NCBI RefSeq assembly: GCF_900312995.1
Contig: NZ_ONZI01000004.1
Span: 310,001-374,000 of the forward strand
Length of the DNA: 64,000 nt
Direction of reading: 5' to 3'
DNA from: Kushneria phyllosphaerae
Lineage (GTDB): Bacteria; Pseudomonadota; Gammaproteobacteria; Pseudomonadales; Halomonadaceae
In this document: positions 56,680 to 64,000 of the stretch, one piece after another
Numbering within the stretch: position 1 is the first letter of the stretch
Layout: each line of letters opens with the position of its first letter
The notes under the pieces: generated by a model
Database searches by the model: none
What the model saw: only the letters and a program-made list of their open reading frames with translations
What the model was told of the DNA's origin: nothing
Position numbers and translations under genes: made by a program

Positions 56680-57333
56680 TTACTCGCTTCGGAGATTTAT
56701 CGTTGTTGGCACGCCTGTTTCTTTAGAAAGGTCATTAATTATTGTAGTCATTTCTCCAAGCAACTCATTTAATTTCATTGGTGACATCGAGTTTATCGCC
56801 GAAACAGCAGGCTTTAGCCAATCTTTGGCATTCGAGCTTTCTGATTCATATCGCGCCCGAAATTCTATGAAAGTTGAGAGACGGAACCGACCTCCACTTT
56901 CCGTCATAACCATCTCTGCCAGCGTAGCTCTGTCGTAACGATGAAAGCCTATGCCTTGAAACAAGTTGTCTATCCTGTTTGAGCGGAGATAAGCTCCAAG
57001 CTTATTAAAATATAAATCCAGCAAAGGAACAACATCCGACATTGTTAGCAACTGCTCCGACGCCAAAACTCTTCCCAATGAATACAGCATTGTCAAATCA
57101 AAATAGTTATTATCTACAACACTTTGGCCGCCTCTATTGGCAAAATTATCGAACCTATAACATAACGATTCCAAAGAATCCTGCAGCGGATATAGTTTTG
57201 AATGTAAAATTAATCGCTTTTCCTTTTTAGTTTTTGCATTTTGTTGCAGAAAATGAGAGACCGACACAGCACCAATTGAGCCAAAAACGGCACCCACCAA
57301 AGCAGAAATCAAAGTTGTAACATCAGCGCCCAT
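56680..57333 (-). CDS. Membrane-anchored hypothetical protein (AT-rich orphan)
   Basis: This 217-residue protein starts MGADVTTLISALVGAVFGSIG, giving one N-terminal membrane helix (about 7-30). A long cytoplasmic, mainly helical domain follows (QQNAKTKKEKRLILHSKL; MLYSLGRVLASEQLL). I recognise no catalytic motif. Base composition is clearly more AT-rich than in the neighbours on both sides, and the codons differ accordingly, a sign of recent acquisition. The frame reaches 57375, but the ATG at 57333 follows GGTGGG and places the helix at the N-terminus. No partner gene is adjacent. Confidence 0.65.
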   Translation of the reverse strand: MGADVTTLISALVGAVFGSIGAVSVSHFLQQNAKTKKEKRLILHSKLYPLQDSLESLCYRFDNFANRGGQSVVDNNYFDLTMLYSLGRVLASEQLLTMSDVVPLLDLYFNKLGAYLRSNRIDNLFQGIGFHRYDRATLAEMVMTESGGRFRLSTFIEFRARYESESSNAKDWLKPAVSAINSMSPMKLNELLGEMTTIINDLSKETGVPTTINLRSE

Positions 57334-57545
57334 AATTCTTACCCACCATGTAATAAATATCGCATATTCAAGCATTATAATTTAACGCAAAGACATAAGA
57401 AAAAACAAATGGATGTGTATGCGACGAAAAATCTAAAATTATTTGTGCAGACCAACAGTAAAGAATTAAGCCATCTCATTGACAGCACTGTTTATTCAAT
57501 AGAAGGCCTCTGCCTTTTGCACTTGCACGGCGTGTTGCCAATGCC

Positions 57546-58382
57546 TCAGGGCTGAGCGGTGCTCCAGTCGATGATGCCGAAATACCATGTTGCCAGAATC
57601 AAAAGACCAAAGGCGATGCGATACCAGGCAAACACGGCGTAGCTGTGGCTGGCGATGAACTTCAACAGGGCCCGCACCGTCAGCATCGCAACAATAAAGG
57701 TGGTCACAAAGCCGATGGCGAAGATCGGCAGATCCGCCAGGTGCAGAATGTCGCGATACTTCCACAGCGAATAGACCGTGGCGGCGACCATGGTCGGCAT
57801 GGCGAGAAAAAACGAAAAGTCGGTGGCGGCCTTGCGCGACAGTCCGAACAGCAGCCCGCCGATAATGGTCGAGCCCGAACGCGACGTGCCGGGAATCAGC
57901 GCCAGGCACTGGGCCAGCCCGACCTTGAGCGCCAGCTGCCAGGTCATGTCATCGACCGTCTCTGCCTTGACCGTATGCACGCGTTTTTCCGCCCAGAGCA
58001 TCACAAAGCCGCCGATGATCAGCGCCGTGGCCACGGTGATCGGATTGAAAAGCCAGTGTTCGATGGTATCGGCAAGCAACAGCCCCAGAATGACGGCGGG
58101 AATAAAGGCCACCAGCACGTTCAGCGCAAAGCGCTGAGCCTGTGGCTCGCGAGGCAGGCCCCGGACCACGCCAAGCACGCGCGCCCGAAACTCCCACATG
58201 ACGGCCAAAATGGCGCCAAGCTGGATGACAATCTTGAAGGCAGTGGCCGTGTCACCGTTAAAGTTGAGCAGATCACCTGCGATGATCAGGTGCCCGGTGC
58301 TGGAGACAGGCAGAAATTCGGTCAGTCCTTCCAGTACACCCAGAACAAAGGCTTGCAGCGCGGCCAGAGTGAGCATGGTCAT
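57546..58382 (-). CDS. uppP: Undecaprenyl-diphosphatase UppP (BacA)
   Basis: This 278-residue membrane protein has [22 protein letters not shown] near 12-33 and [20 protein letters not shown] near 164-183, the two conserved motifs that form the active site. It recycles undecaprenyl pyrophosphate to the monophosphate carrier used for peptidoglycan and for the polysaccharide operon in this window. The first two in-frame ATGs (58382, 58376) are both possible. It lies beside an AT-rich orphan gene. Confidence 0.95.
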   Translation of the reverse strand: MTMLTLAALQAFVLGVLEGLTEFLPVSSTGHLIIAGDLLNFNGDTATAFKIVIQLGAILAVMWEFRARVLGVVRGLPREPQAQRFALNVLVAFIPAVILGLLLADTIEHWLFNPITVATALIIGGFVMLWAEKRVHTVKAETVDDMTWQLALKVGLAQCLALIPGTSRSGSTIIGGLLFGLSRKAATDFSFFLAMPTMVAATVYSLWKYRDILHLADLPIFAIGFVTTFIVAMLTVRALLKFIASHSYAVFAWYRIAFGLLILATWYFGIIDWSTAQP

Positions 58383-58579
58383 TCCATTAATGGGGTCAAG
58401 GGAGTTATCAACGCCCTATGACTGCGCCGCGATGAAAACATTCCCGATCACGCTGAAATCAACTGTCAAAATGATCACAACGCACAGAAAAAGGAAGCGA
58501 TTCCCCATCCACGACGGGCGACATGCGTCTTACTTCTGACTCCTGCAGCGTTGCCACTCTGTATTGATCAAATCAGAAT

Positions 58580-58600
58580 GATACGACAAAAAATCGTATC
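58580..58600. repeat. Inverted repeat downstream of the Lrp-family gene
   Basis: GATACGA-N7-TCGTATC is a perfect 7-bp inverted repeat 40 bp past the stop of the Lrp-family gene. No T-run follows the second arm, so it may be a weak terminator or a binding site. Confidence 0.35.
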
Positions 58601-58639
58601 CTTTAGGCAACAACATGCACTTAATTACATTCCCCCCTC

Positions 58640-59104
58640 TCATAGGGCATCAAGTGTTGCCTTTACCCTATCCAGAACAACAGTGGTCTTAAACCATTTA
58701 ACATTTAGATTATCATGAAATAGCCGATCGCATATTTTCTCGAACGCTTTCATATCTGAAACCAGAAAAACCAGCATAAAATCTGCTTCGCCGGTCACAT
58801 AATAACATTGCTGAATCTCAGGCCCAGAAAAACTCTTTTTAAGAGCATCAAGATCATCGCTATATATCCTGTCTGCTTGAACCTCAACCAGAACCGTAAT
58901 TTTTTTATTCACTTTATCGGGGTTCACAATAGAAATATTAGCAAGAATATAGTTACTTTCCTTGAGCCTTTGAATACGGCGCTGGACGGTAGCCGGTGAA
59001 AGGCTAACGGCTGCTGCCAGTTCGCGCAGGGGCGTTAAGCAATTTTTTTGCAACAGTTCAAGCAGTGCGATATCGAACTTGTCCAGCCCCGAAGGAAAAT
59101 TCAT
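58640..59104 (-). CDS. Lrp/AsnC-family transcriptional regulator
   Basis: This 154-residue protein has an N-terminal HTH (LDKFDIALLELLQKNCLTPL, then RELAAAVSLSPATVQRRIQRL, about 7-48). The C-terminal RAM effector domain (VTVLVEVQADR-like strand; QQCYYVTGEADFMLVFLVSDM) follows. It is divergent from an EamA/RarD transporter, its probable target, which may export an amino acid or related metabolite. The frame is open to 59185, but ATG 59104 gives the conserved start. Confidence 0.92.
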   Translation of the reverse strand: MNFPSGLDKFDIALLELLQKNCLTPLRELAAAVSLSPATVQRRIQRLKESNYILANISIVNPDKVNKKITVLVEVQADRIYSDDLDALKKSFSGPEIQQCYYVTGEADFMLVFLVSDMKAFEKICDRLFHDNLNVKWFKTTVVLDRVKATLDAL

Positions 59105-59200
59105 ATGGGAAAATCTCTCACGAACAATAGAAATTTCGAGCACCTTTATCGAAGTTGACAACATAAAATGCGCTGTATTCATCAACCGATACTCATCACC

Positions 59201-60121
59201 ATGCAGCCTGATAAGAATACATCGCCTGGCGTCATACTCAATATTATTGCTTCAATATTTTTTGCCCTGATGTTTGCCTATACATCACAGCTTTCCACAC
59301 TAAATGGTGAGGAGATTTTTGGCTGGCGCATGCTTTTGACATTTCCCTGCCTGACAGCCTTTATAGCTTCAAGAGGATACTGGCCACAGGTACTCACCAT
59401 TTACCGAAGGCTATATATCGAGCGTTATTTCATCATCATTCGTCTGGTATCATCCCTGCTTCTGAGCTTTCAGCTCTGGATATTTGTCTGGGCGCCGGGA
59501 AACGATTACGGTTTGGCTGTCTCGCTGGGTTATTTCATTCTACCCATAACGATGGTGATCATTGGACGTTTGGCATTCAGGGATCGAATGTCACACCCTC
59601 AGCAATTGGCGTGTGTTTTCGCAGTATTCGGGATATTGAGCCAACTAGTCTTTTCGCAGACGCTGGCTTGGCCGACCCTGGCTGTATGTCTGGGCTATCC
59701 CGGCTATTTCTGGTTACGTCGTAAAACCGACACCAACAATATTGGCGGTCTCTGGTTCGATATGGCCCTTGCCCTGCCCCTTGGCCTTTTTTTCATCATG
59801 CAAGGAGGACAGGTGCTCTCCGGACTCGATATCGATCTTCACCTGTTATGGTCAGTATTGGGGTTGGGCCTCATTAGCGCACTGGCATTAACGTTTCAGG
59901 CCTTATCAGCCCCCCACCTGAATCTCAGCCTTTTCGGCTTGCTGACCTACGTGGAGCCCGTTTTGCTGATGTTAGTCGCGCTTATCCTTGGCGAAACGAT
60001 CAGCGCGACCGAGTGGCCAACCTACATCGCCATCTGGCTATCGGTCATGGTGTTAATGGCAGAAGGTGTATGCGGTTTGAAAAGACAGAGAGCAGCTAGA
60101 GAAATCGTATCACCGGATTAG
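59201..60121 (+). CDS. EamA/RarD-family transporter
   Basis: This 306-residue protein has ten membrane helices. ILNIIASIFFALMFAYTSQLSTLNGEEIFGWRM near the N-terminus and LLTYVEPVLLMLVALILGETI near the C-terminus are RarD-like EamA signatures. ATG 59201 (MQPDKNTSPG) is preferred over 59168. The substrate is unknown; RarD homologs are often linked to amino-acid or drug export. It is divergent from an Lrp-type regulator with 96 bp between the starts, and converges on the acetyltransferase gene. Confidence 0.88.
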   Translation: MQPDKNTSPGVILNIIASIFFALMFAYTSQLSTLNGEEIFGWRMLLTFPCLTAFIASRGYWPQVLTIYRRLYIERYFIIIRLVSSLLLSFQLWIFVWAPGNDYGLAVSLGYFILPITMVIIGRLAFRDRMSHPQQLACVFAVFGILSQLVFSQTLAWPTLAVCLGYPGYFWLRRKTDTNNIGGLWFDMALALPLGLFFIMQGGQVLSGLDIDLHLLWSVLGLGLISALALTFQALSAPHLNLSLFGLLTYVEPVLLMLVALILGETISATEWPTYIAIWLSVMVLMAEGVCGLKRQRAAREIVSPD

Positions 60122-60135
60122 AAGATGACAGACAC

Positions 60136-60639
60136 TCATGACCACTCTTCAACCGTGATGGCGTAGCGGTCATGATCTCGCCACTGACCGGCGATGTTGA
60201 GATAGCGTGGCGAGTGACCTTCGAACCTGAAACCCAGCGACCTGACCAGGGCACTGGAGGCCAGGTTATCAGGCTGAATGTTGGCTTCCAGCCGATGCAG
60301 CTGGTGCTGACCGAAGGCCTCGGCGATCACCAGTGCCATCGCCTGTTTCATCAGCCCACGGCCGTTATATGGTGAGAACGCGTAATAGCCGAGCGCCCCT
60401 GACTGAAAGGCGCCGCGCACGATGTTGTTGATGTTGATGCAGCCAACGACCTGCCCCTCCCCGGTGCGAGCCAGATAGCTGACATTGTGGTCTGCCGAGT
60501 ATCTTGCAATGTGCTGGGCGAAGCGCTCTGAATCGGAAGGCGGATTGACCCAGTCGCCCAAAAGATCCCGACTTCGTGCCACCGCCTCGAGAAACGGCGT
60601 CTCATCATCAGGCTGAACCGGTGATATGAACAATGTCAT
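60136..60639 (-). CDS. GNAT acetyltransferase, RimJ/RimL type
   Basis: This 167-residue GCN5-related N-acetyltransferase has VVGCININNIVRGAFQSGALGYYAFSP near 65-91, the acetyl-CoA pyrophosphate loop PYNGRGLMKQAMALVI and RLEANIQPDNLASSALVRSLGFRFEG. These match the RimJ/RimL/YdaF group, which acetylates protein N-termini or small amines. The frame reaches 60660, where an ATG overlaps the AGGGGAG ribosome binding site; the ATG at 60639 is preferred. It converges with the EamA gene, with only 14 bp between stops. Confidence 0.9.
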   Translation of the reverse strand: MTLFISPVQPDDETPFLEAVARSRDLLGDWVNPPSDSERFAQHIARYSADHNVSYLARTGEGQVVGCININNIVRGAFQSGALGYYAFSPYNGRGLMKQAMALVIAEAFGQHQLHRLEANIQPDNLASSALVRSLGFRFEGHSPRYLNIAGQWRDHDRYAITVEEWS

Positions 60640-60799
60640 GGTATTGCGCACTCCCCTCATCGATCATCAGGACATGAACCGACAGGTCACATGTGCCCAT
60701 CGATCCATTTAGGGGTTCTAATGTATAGACGCCGTTCCGCCCTGTCTTCTGCCATCACTACGGGTTATGTTGCTTCCTCCCTGACCCAGGAACGTTGAC

Positions 60800-61693
60800 A
60801 TGCCGCTGATCAATCGTCGTCGCCTGCTTTCTGTCTTTTCCCTGCTGCCGCTGGCCACACTGCCCCTGCCCGCCCTGGCCAAAACGGCGAGCGCCACCAA
60901 CGCGCGGGAGGTAAAACGCAAACTTGAGGCCCTGGAGCAACGCCACGGCGGTCGAGTGGGGGTTGCGCTCATGAACGTGGCCACCGGCGAGACCGTCAGC
61001 CACCGAGGCGATGAACGGTTCCTGTTTAACAGCACGGGCAAGGTGTTTATTGCCGCCGCCGTGCTGGCACAAGTGGATCGTGACCGGATATCGCTGGATC
61101 AGCGCATCGAAGTCAAAACATCCGATTTGACCGGCTGGACACCGATCACCGAGAAGCATTTGGGCGGCCCGGGCATGACGATCGCCGAACTCTGCCAGGC
61201 GGCAGTGGCGTGGAGCGATAACGCCGCGGCCAACCTTTTGATCGAACGCCTCGGCGGCCCGGCAGACATCACGGCCTTTCTGCGCAGCATCGGTGATATC
61301 ACCACCCGGCTGGATCGAACCGAGCCCACGCTCAATGAGCATGACCATGACGGTGATGAGCGCGACACCACCACACCGCTGGCGATGATGCAGACCCTGC
61401 GCACCCTGCTGCTGGGCGAGGCGCTTTCGCCCTCCTCACGCCATCAGCTCGCCGCCTGGATGATCGAAGGCAAGATGGGCGACGCCCGCCTGCGCGCCGG
61501 CATGCCCGCCGACTGGCTGGTCGGCGAGAAAACCGGCACCAACAGCGTGGGCAACGCCGCCGACATTGGCATTGCCTGGCCTTCAGACCGCGGCGCCGTG
61601 ATCGCCATTGCCTATGTCTATCTGCCACAGGCCGACAAGGCGCAGCGTGACCAGGTGATCAAGGACATCGGCACGCTGGCGGCCAGCGTCTGA
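60800..61693 (+). CDS. Class A serine beta-lactamase
   Basis: This 297-residue protein has a signal peptide with a twin-arginine-like NRRRLLSVF and a cleavage region near ALA at 25-27. Catalytic motifs are complete: S78-T-G-K81 (SxxK), SDN at 139-141, E175-P-T-L-N179 (the Glu-166 motif) and K244-T-G. The residue after the Ser-Thr pair is Gly rather than the common Phe. It should hydrolyse penicillins or cephalosporins in the periplasm. It has no AmpR neighbour and no mobile element beside it, so it looks like a resident chromosomal enzyme. Confidence 0.93.
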   Translation: MPLINRRRLLSVFSLLPLATLPLPALAKTASATNAREVKRKLEALEQRHGGRVGVALMNVATGETVSHRGDERFLFNSTGKVFIAAAVLAQVDRDRISLDQRIEVKTSDLTGWTPITEKHLGGPGMTIAELCQAAVAWSDNAAANLLIERLGGPADITAFLRSIGDITTRLDRTEPTLNEHDHDGDERDTTTPLAMMQTLRTLLLGEALSPSSRHQLAAWMIEGKMGDARLRAGMPADWLVGEKTGTNSVGNAADIGIAWPSDRGAVIAIAYVYLPQADKAQRDQVIKDIGTLAASV

Positions 61694-61876
61694 CTCCTGC
61701 GCTGATCGCGCCATCAAAAGCGCCGTTCATGACCGGGCTTTTGCGCTCGCCTGGCCTGACTACACTAATGGGCCAAAGTGCCCTGAACGCCAATACGACG
61801 GTCGCCTCTTTCTAACCCTGGCGTCCGGCGATCCGGGCACCTCTCCTTCTCTGGTAGACCTTCATACAGGATGACC

Positions 61877-63403
61877 ATGGCCGCTTTCCTGCTGTCTCTT
61901 TCCGCCCGCCGGCGCCTGGGCGTATATGCCCTGCTGGTGGTGCTGCTGCTGAGCGCGCTCAACATGCCCTCGGCACACGCCGCGGAGGAGCTTTCAGCGG
62001 CCACCCAGGCGCTGAACGGCAGTAGCGGCCAGACCGACAGCGCGGAGGAGGCGCGGATCGAAACCACCCCAAGCCCGCGCAAGGACAGCGAGATTCAAAC
62101 GCGCATCGCCGGGATTTTCTCCGAGATCGACGGTCTCGACGCCGTTCAGATCAGCGTAGTGCAGGGCGTGGTCACGCTGTCGGGTGAAACGGCCAACGAG
62201 AAAAAGGCCCAGCAGGCCATCAGCCTTGCCAGCCGACTGACCGATGTCGTCACCGTCAATGACGCCATTAACCGCACGCTCGATGTGCAGGACAACGTTT
62301 CCACCGTCGCGCAGGGGCTGGTGGCGCAGGCCCGTGGCCTGATCAAGGCGCTGCCCCTGCTGCTGGTCGGCATTATCCTGTTCGGGCTGGTGACGTGGTT
62401 CGGCGCCTGGCTCTCCAGACGCCAGCGCCTGTGGCAGCGCCTGGCGCCCAATCCGTTCGTGGCCGAGCTGATGTCGCAGACCGTCAGGGTTATTTTCGTC
62501 GTCTTTGGGCTGATACTGGCACTGAGTCTGGTGGGTGCCGAGACGATTCTGGGCACGCTGCTGGGCGGGGCCGGCGTGATCGGCCTGGCCGTCGGTTTTG
62601 CGGTCAAGGACACCATCGAAAACTACATTGCCTCGCTGATGCTCAGTATTCGCCAGCCCTTTCAGGCGCGCGACCAGGTGGTCATCAACGGGCAGGAAGG
62701 CATCGTCGTGCGGCTGACCTCGCGCGCCACCATCCTGATGACGCTGGATGGCAATCAGCTGCGCATTCCGAATGCCGATGTCTTCAAGGGCACCATCCTC
62801 AACTACACCAGCAACCCGGAGCGCCGCTTCACGTTTGAACTGGGCGTGGATGCCGATGACGACCCGCTGGCCGCCATCAAGGTTGGGCTGGATGCCATTC
62901 ATCAAATCCAGTTCGTACTCAACGAACCCAGGGCCGTGGGCCTGATCACCCAGGTGGGGGATTCCAACATCGTGCTCGAGTTTCAGGTGTGGGTGGATCA
63001 ATCCGACACCGACTTTGGCAAGGCGCGCAGCATCACCATTCGCGAAACCAAACACGCGCTTGAACATGCAGGCTTCAGCCTGCCCGAGCCGATCTACCGT
63101 CTGCGCTTTAATGCATCACTCGAACAGGCGCTGGAGCGATTTCAGGGCAACAGCGCAGACGCCAACCGCGCGGATGCCCCACCCATCCTGGCCTCTTCTG
63201 AAGCGCCAACCGCCCCCACAACGAGCGACTACAGCGACCAACGCACGGCCCGCTTGCGCGCCAAACAGATACTGGGCGACCCAAGCGCCGAAGCCCTGTT
63301 CGACGCCCGTCCGGATGAAAAGCTGATGAAAAAGGTCGAGCAGGAAATTGCCAGAAATGACGACGAGACGGATCTTTTGAACAAGCGTGCGCCGCAGGAG
63401 TAA
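61877..63403 (+). CDS. Small-conductance mechanosensitive channel (MscS) with N-terminal BON domain
   Basis: This 508-residue protein has a signal peptide (YALLVVLLLSALNMPSAHA, ending near 36). A periplasmic BON domain follows (VQISVVQGVVTLSGETANEKKAQQAI, about 92-117). Three membrane helices and an MscS core come next, with the pore helix ETILGTLLGGAGVIGLAVGFAVKDTIENYIASLM and the beta-domain (VVINGQEGIVVRLTSRATILMTLDGNQLRIPN). It probably releases solutes on hypo-osmotic shock. The first ATG (61871) abuts AGG, so 61877 is chosen. A terminator follows. Confidence 0.9.
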   Translation: MAAFLLSLSARRRLGVYALLVVLLLSALNMPSAHAAEELSAATQALNGSSGQTDSAEEARIETTPSPRKDSEIQTRIAGIFSEIDGLDAVQISVVQGVVTLSGETANEKKAQQAISLASRLTDVVTVNDAINRTLDVQDNVSTVAQGLVAQARGLIKALPLLLVGIILFGLVTWFGAWLSRRQRLWQRLAPNPFVAELMSQTVRVIFVVFGLILALSLVGAETILGTLLGGAGVIGLAVGFAVKDTIENYIASLMLSIRQPFQARDQVVINGQEGIVVRLTSRATILMTLDGNQLRIPNADVFKGTILNYTSNPERRFTFELGVDADDDPLAAIKVGLDAIHQIQFVLNEPRAVGLITQVGDSNIVLEFQVWVDQSDTDFGKARSITIRETKHALEHAGFSLPEPIYRLRFNASLEQALERFQGNSADANRADAPPILASSEAPTAPTTSDYSDQRTARLRAKQILGDPSAEALFDARPDEKLMKKVEQEIARNDDETDLLNKRAPQE

Positions 63404-63445
63404 CGCTGCGGCCAGATCATCGCCCTATGGGCTGATGAAGAACGT

Positions 63446-63476
63446 AAAAAAGCCCCGCTAAATGCGGGGCTTTTTT
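63446..63476 (+). terminator. Terminator after the MscS gene
   Basis: Stem AGCCCCGC/GCGGGGCT (63451-63458 with 63464-63471) with a 5-nt loop, preceded by A5 and followed by a T run to 63476. Confidence 0.92.
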
Positions 63477-63761
63477 GGAGGGGGATGCGGTGATCGTGTG
63501 GCGCGAGGCAGGACTATAAAAACGATCTAAGCAATTGATTTTGATGGATCAAAAAGATATGAAAACAGCTTTATATACCAGTGGGTATACCATGGGGTGC
63601 GTTTGGAGAACCATACCTTTCCCCTATACGATAGTTGGCCTCAAGGCGGCTTACGGCCAGAAGCGGTCGTTCAGCCAGAGTAGGTCTAACGCCTGCAGCA
63701 TGCGCGGCTTTGTAGTGAAGGCCCAGCCACAACGAAAAAGCCGTCGCCGTGCCTGCGGTTT
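63477..63761. other. Intergenic region before the Abi-family gene
   Basis: About 285 bp with no supported gene. A 76-codon frame (63535-63765) has no ribosome binding site and an odd composition. The stretch around 63640-63690 (GGCCTCAAGGCGGCTTACGG onward) is GC-rich and looks like decayed or non-coding sequence. Confidence 0.4.
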
Positions 63762-64000
63762 TTAGGCTTTCTTGGCATGTAGCAACTCCATAATGAAAAC
63801 CACCAGTGTATGCGCAACATTAACGACTAGCCGAGCCTCAGCAACTACGATGCTTGGCGGGCTGGAGCCGCGCCCATGAGCTGAACCTATATGTGACCTG
63901 AAAGCGCCTACACCATCAATGATTGAGGAAATACCTTTTAAAACTTTTTGCTGGTCTGCGGCCAAGGTGTCATCAGCGTTCAAACTTAGATGAGGCTGGA
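63762..64000 (-). CDS. Abortive infection family protein (Abi_C domain), partial at window edge
   Basis: The C-terminal 78 residues or so are visible; the frame is open to the right edge. LKGISSIIDGVGAFRSHIGSAHGRG followed by EARLVVNVAHTLVVFIMELLHAKK matches the Abi-like C-terminal domain: a conserved LRxxxGxAHGxG motif, then an ARLAVNxAxTLxxF helix. Proteins with this domain are found in phage-defence and toxin-like contexts, but the domain's activity is not well defined. The N-terminal half, which would show the effector, is outside the window. Confidence 0.78.
   Translation of the reverse strand, partial: QPHLSLNADDTLAADQQKVLKGISSIIDGVGAFRSHIGSAHGRGSSPPSIVVAEARLVVNVAHTLVVFIMELLHAKKA

Noticed and set aside
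63535..63765. 76-codon frame upstream of the Abi-family gene
   Set aside because: No ribosome binding site, no recognisable domain and a composition unlike neighbouring genes.

Overview
The window reads as a stretch of chromosome from a moderately GC-rich gammaproteobacterium. The best guess is a member of the Halomonadaceae or a near relative (Halomonas, Kushneria, Salinicola). This is inferred from the gene set: an MvaT-type H-NS protein, a ProP-like osmolyte symporter, a TRAP transporter, RNase J and a Pseudomonas-type metallothionein. No marker gene that would settle the genus is present. No prophage, complete insertion sequence, CRISPR array or rRNA is visible.

Layout. 1-362 is the start of cysQ, cut by the window edge. 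499-13115 is one exopolysaccharide operon on the minus strand: an ops (RfaH-type) element, wza, wzc, an initiating sugar-phosphate transferase, five further glycosyltransferases, a Wzx flippase and an EpsG/Wzy-like polymerase, ending at a strong terminator. Its sugar-specific part (about 1.4-8.1 kb) is visibly AT-richer than the rest. 13.65-18.6 kb holds an MvaT/H-NS gene, dinB, purU, an RNase J gene and a second, unusual H-NS-like gene with an AT-hook end. 18.7-24.1 kb is a minus-strand operon upp-mobA-mobB-moeA-moaCD-moaE-moaA, in which MoaC and MoaD are fused. 24.2-26.75 kb holds apt-gpt-ung and riboflavin synthase. 27.0-30.2 kb is metNIQ followed by the free-methionine-sulfoxide reductase msrC. 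Two tRNA-Val(GAC) genes follow. 30.7-35.9 kb is the glycerol regulon (glpK, glpF, glpR, glpD) with recognisable GlpR operators before glpD.

36.0-48.4 kb is minus-strand metabolism: fumC; a transporter/lactonase/alcohol-dehydrogenase operon; then a TRAP transporter beside an IclR regulator and three NAD(P)-dependent hydroxyacid dehydrogenases of different folds, probably a hydroxycarboxylate catabolic unit of unknown substrate. 48.6-56.5 kb mixes accessory genes: tspO, a proP-like gene, a PRISE-type reductase, a LysR regulator, a TetR/EamA pair with a perfect operator, a DJ-1 protein, a 23-residue membrane peptide, a 52-residue metallothionein behind a MerR-type promoter, and a small acidic protein. 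56.6-57.4 kb is an AT-rich orphan membrane-anchored gene. 57.5-63.5 kb carries uppP, an Lrp-family regulator opposite an EamA/RarD transporter, a GNAT acetyltransferase, a class A beta-lactamase and a BON-MscS channel. The right edge cuts an abortive-infection family gene.

The most interesting points are the ops-controlled polysaccharide operon without wzb, the MoaC-MoaD fusion, the H-NS-like protein ending in an AT-hook, the metallothionein behind a CadR/PbrR-like promoter, the 23-residue membrane peptide and the Abi_C gene at the edge. All functional calls come from reading protein sequence against remembered family motifs; no database search was run.
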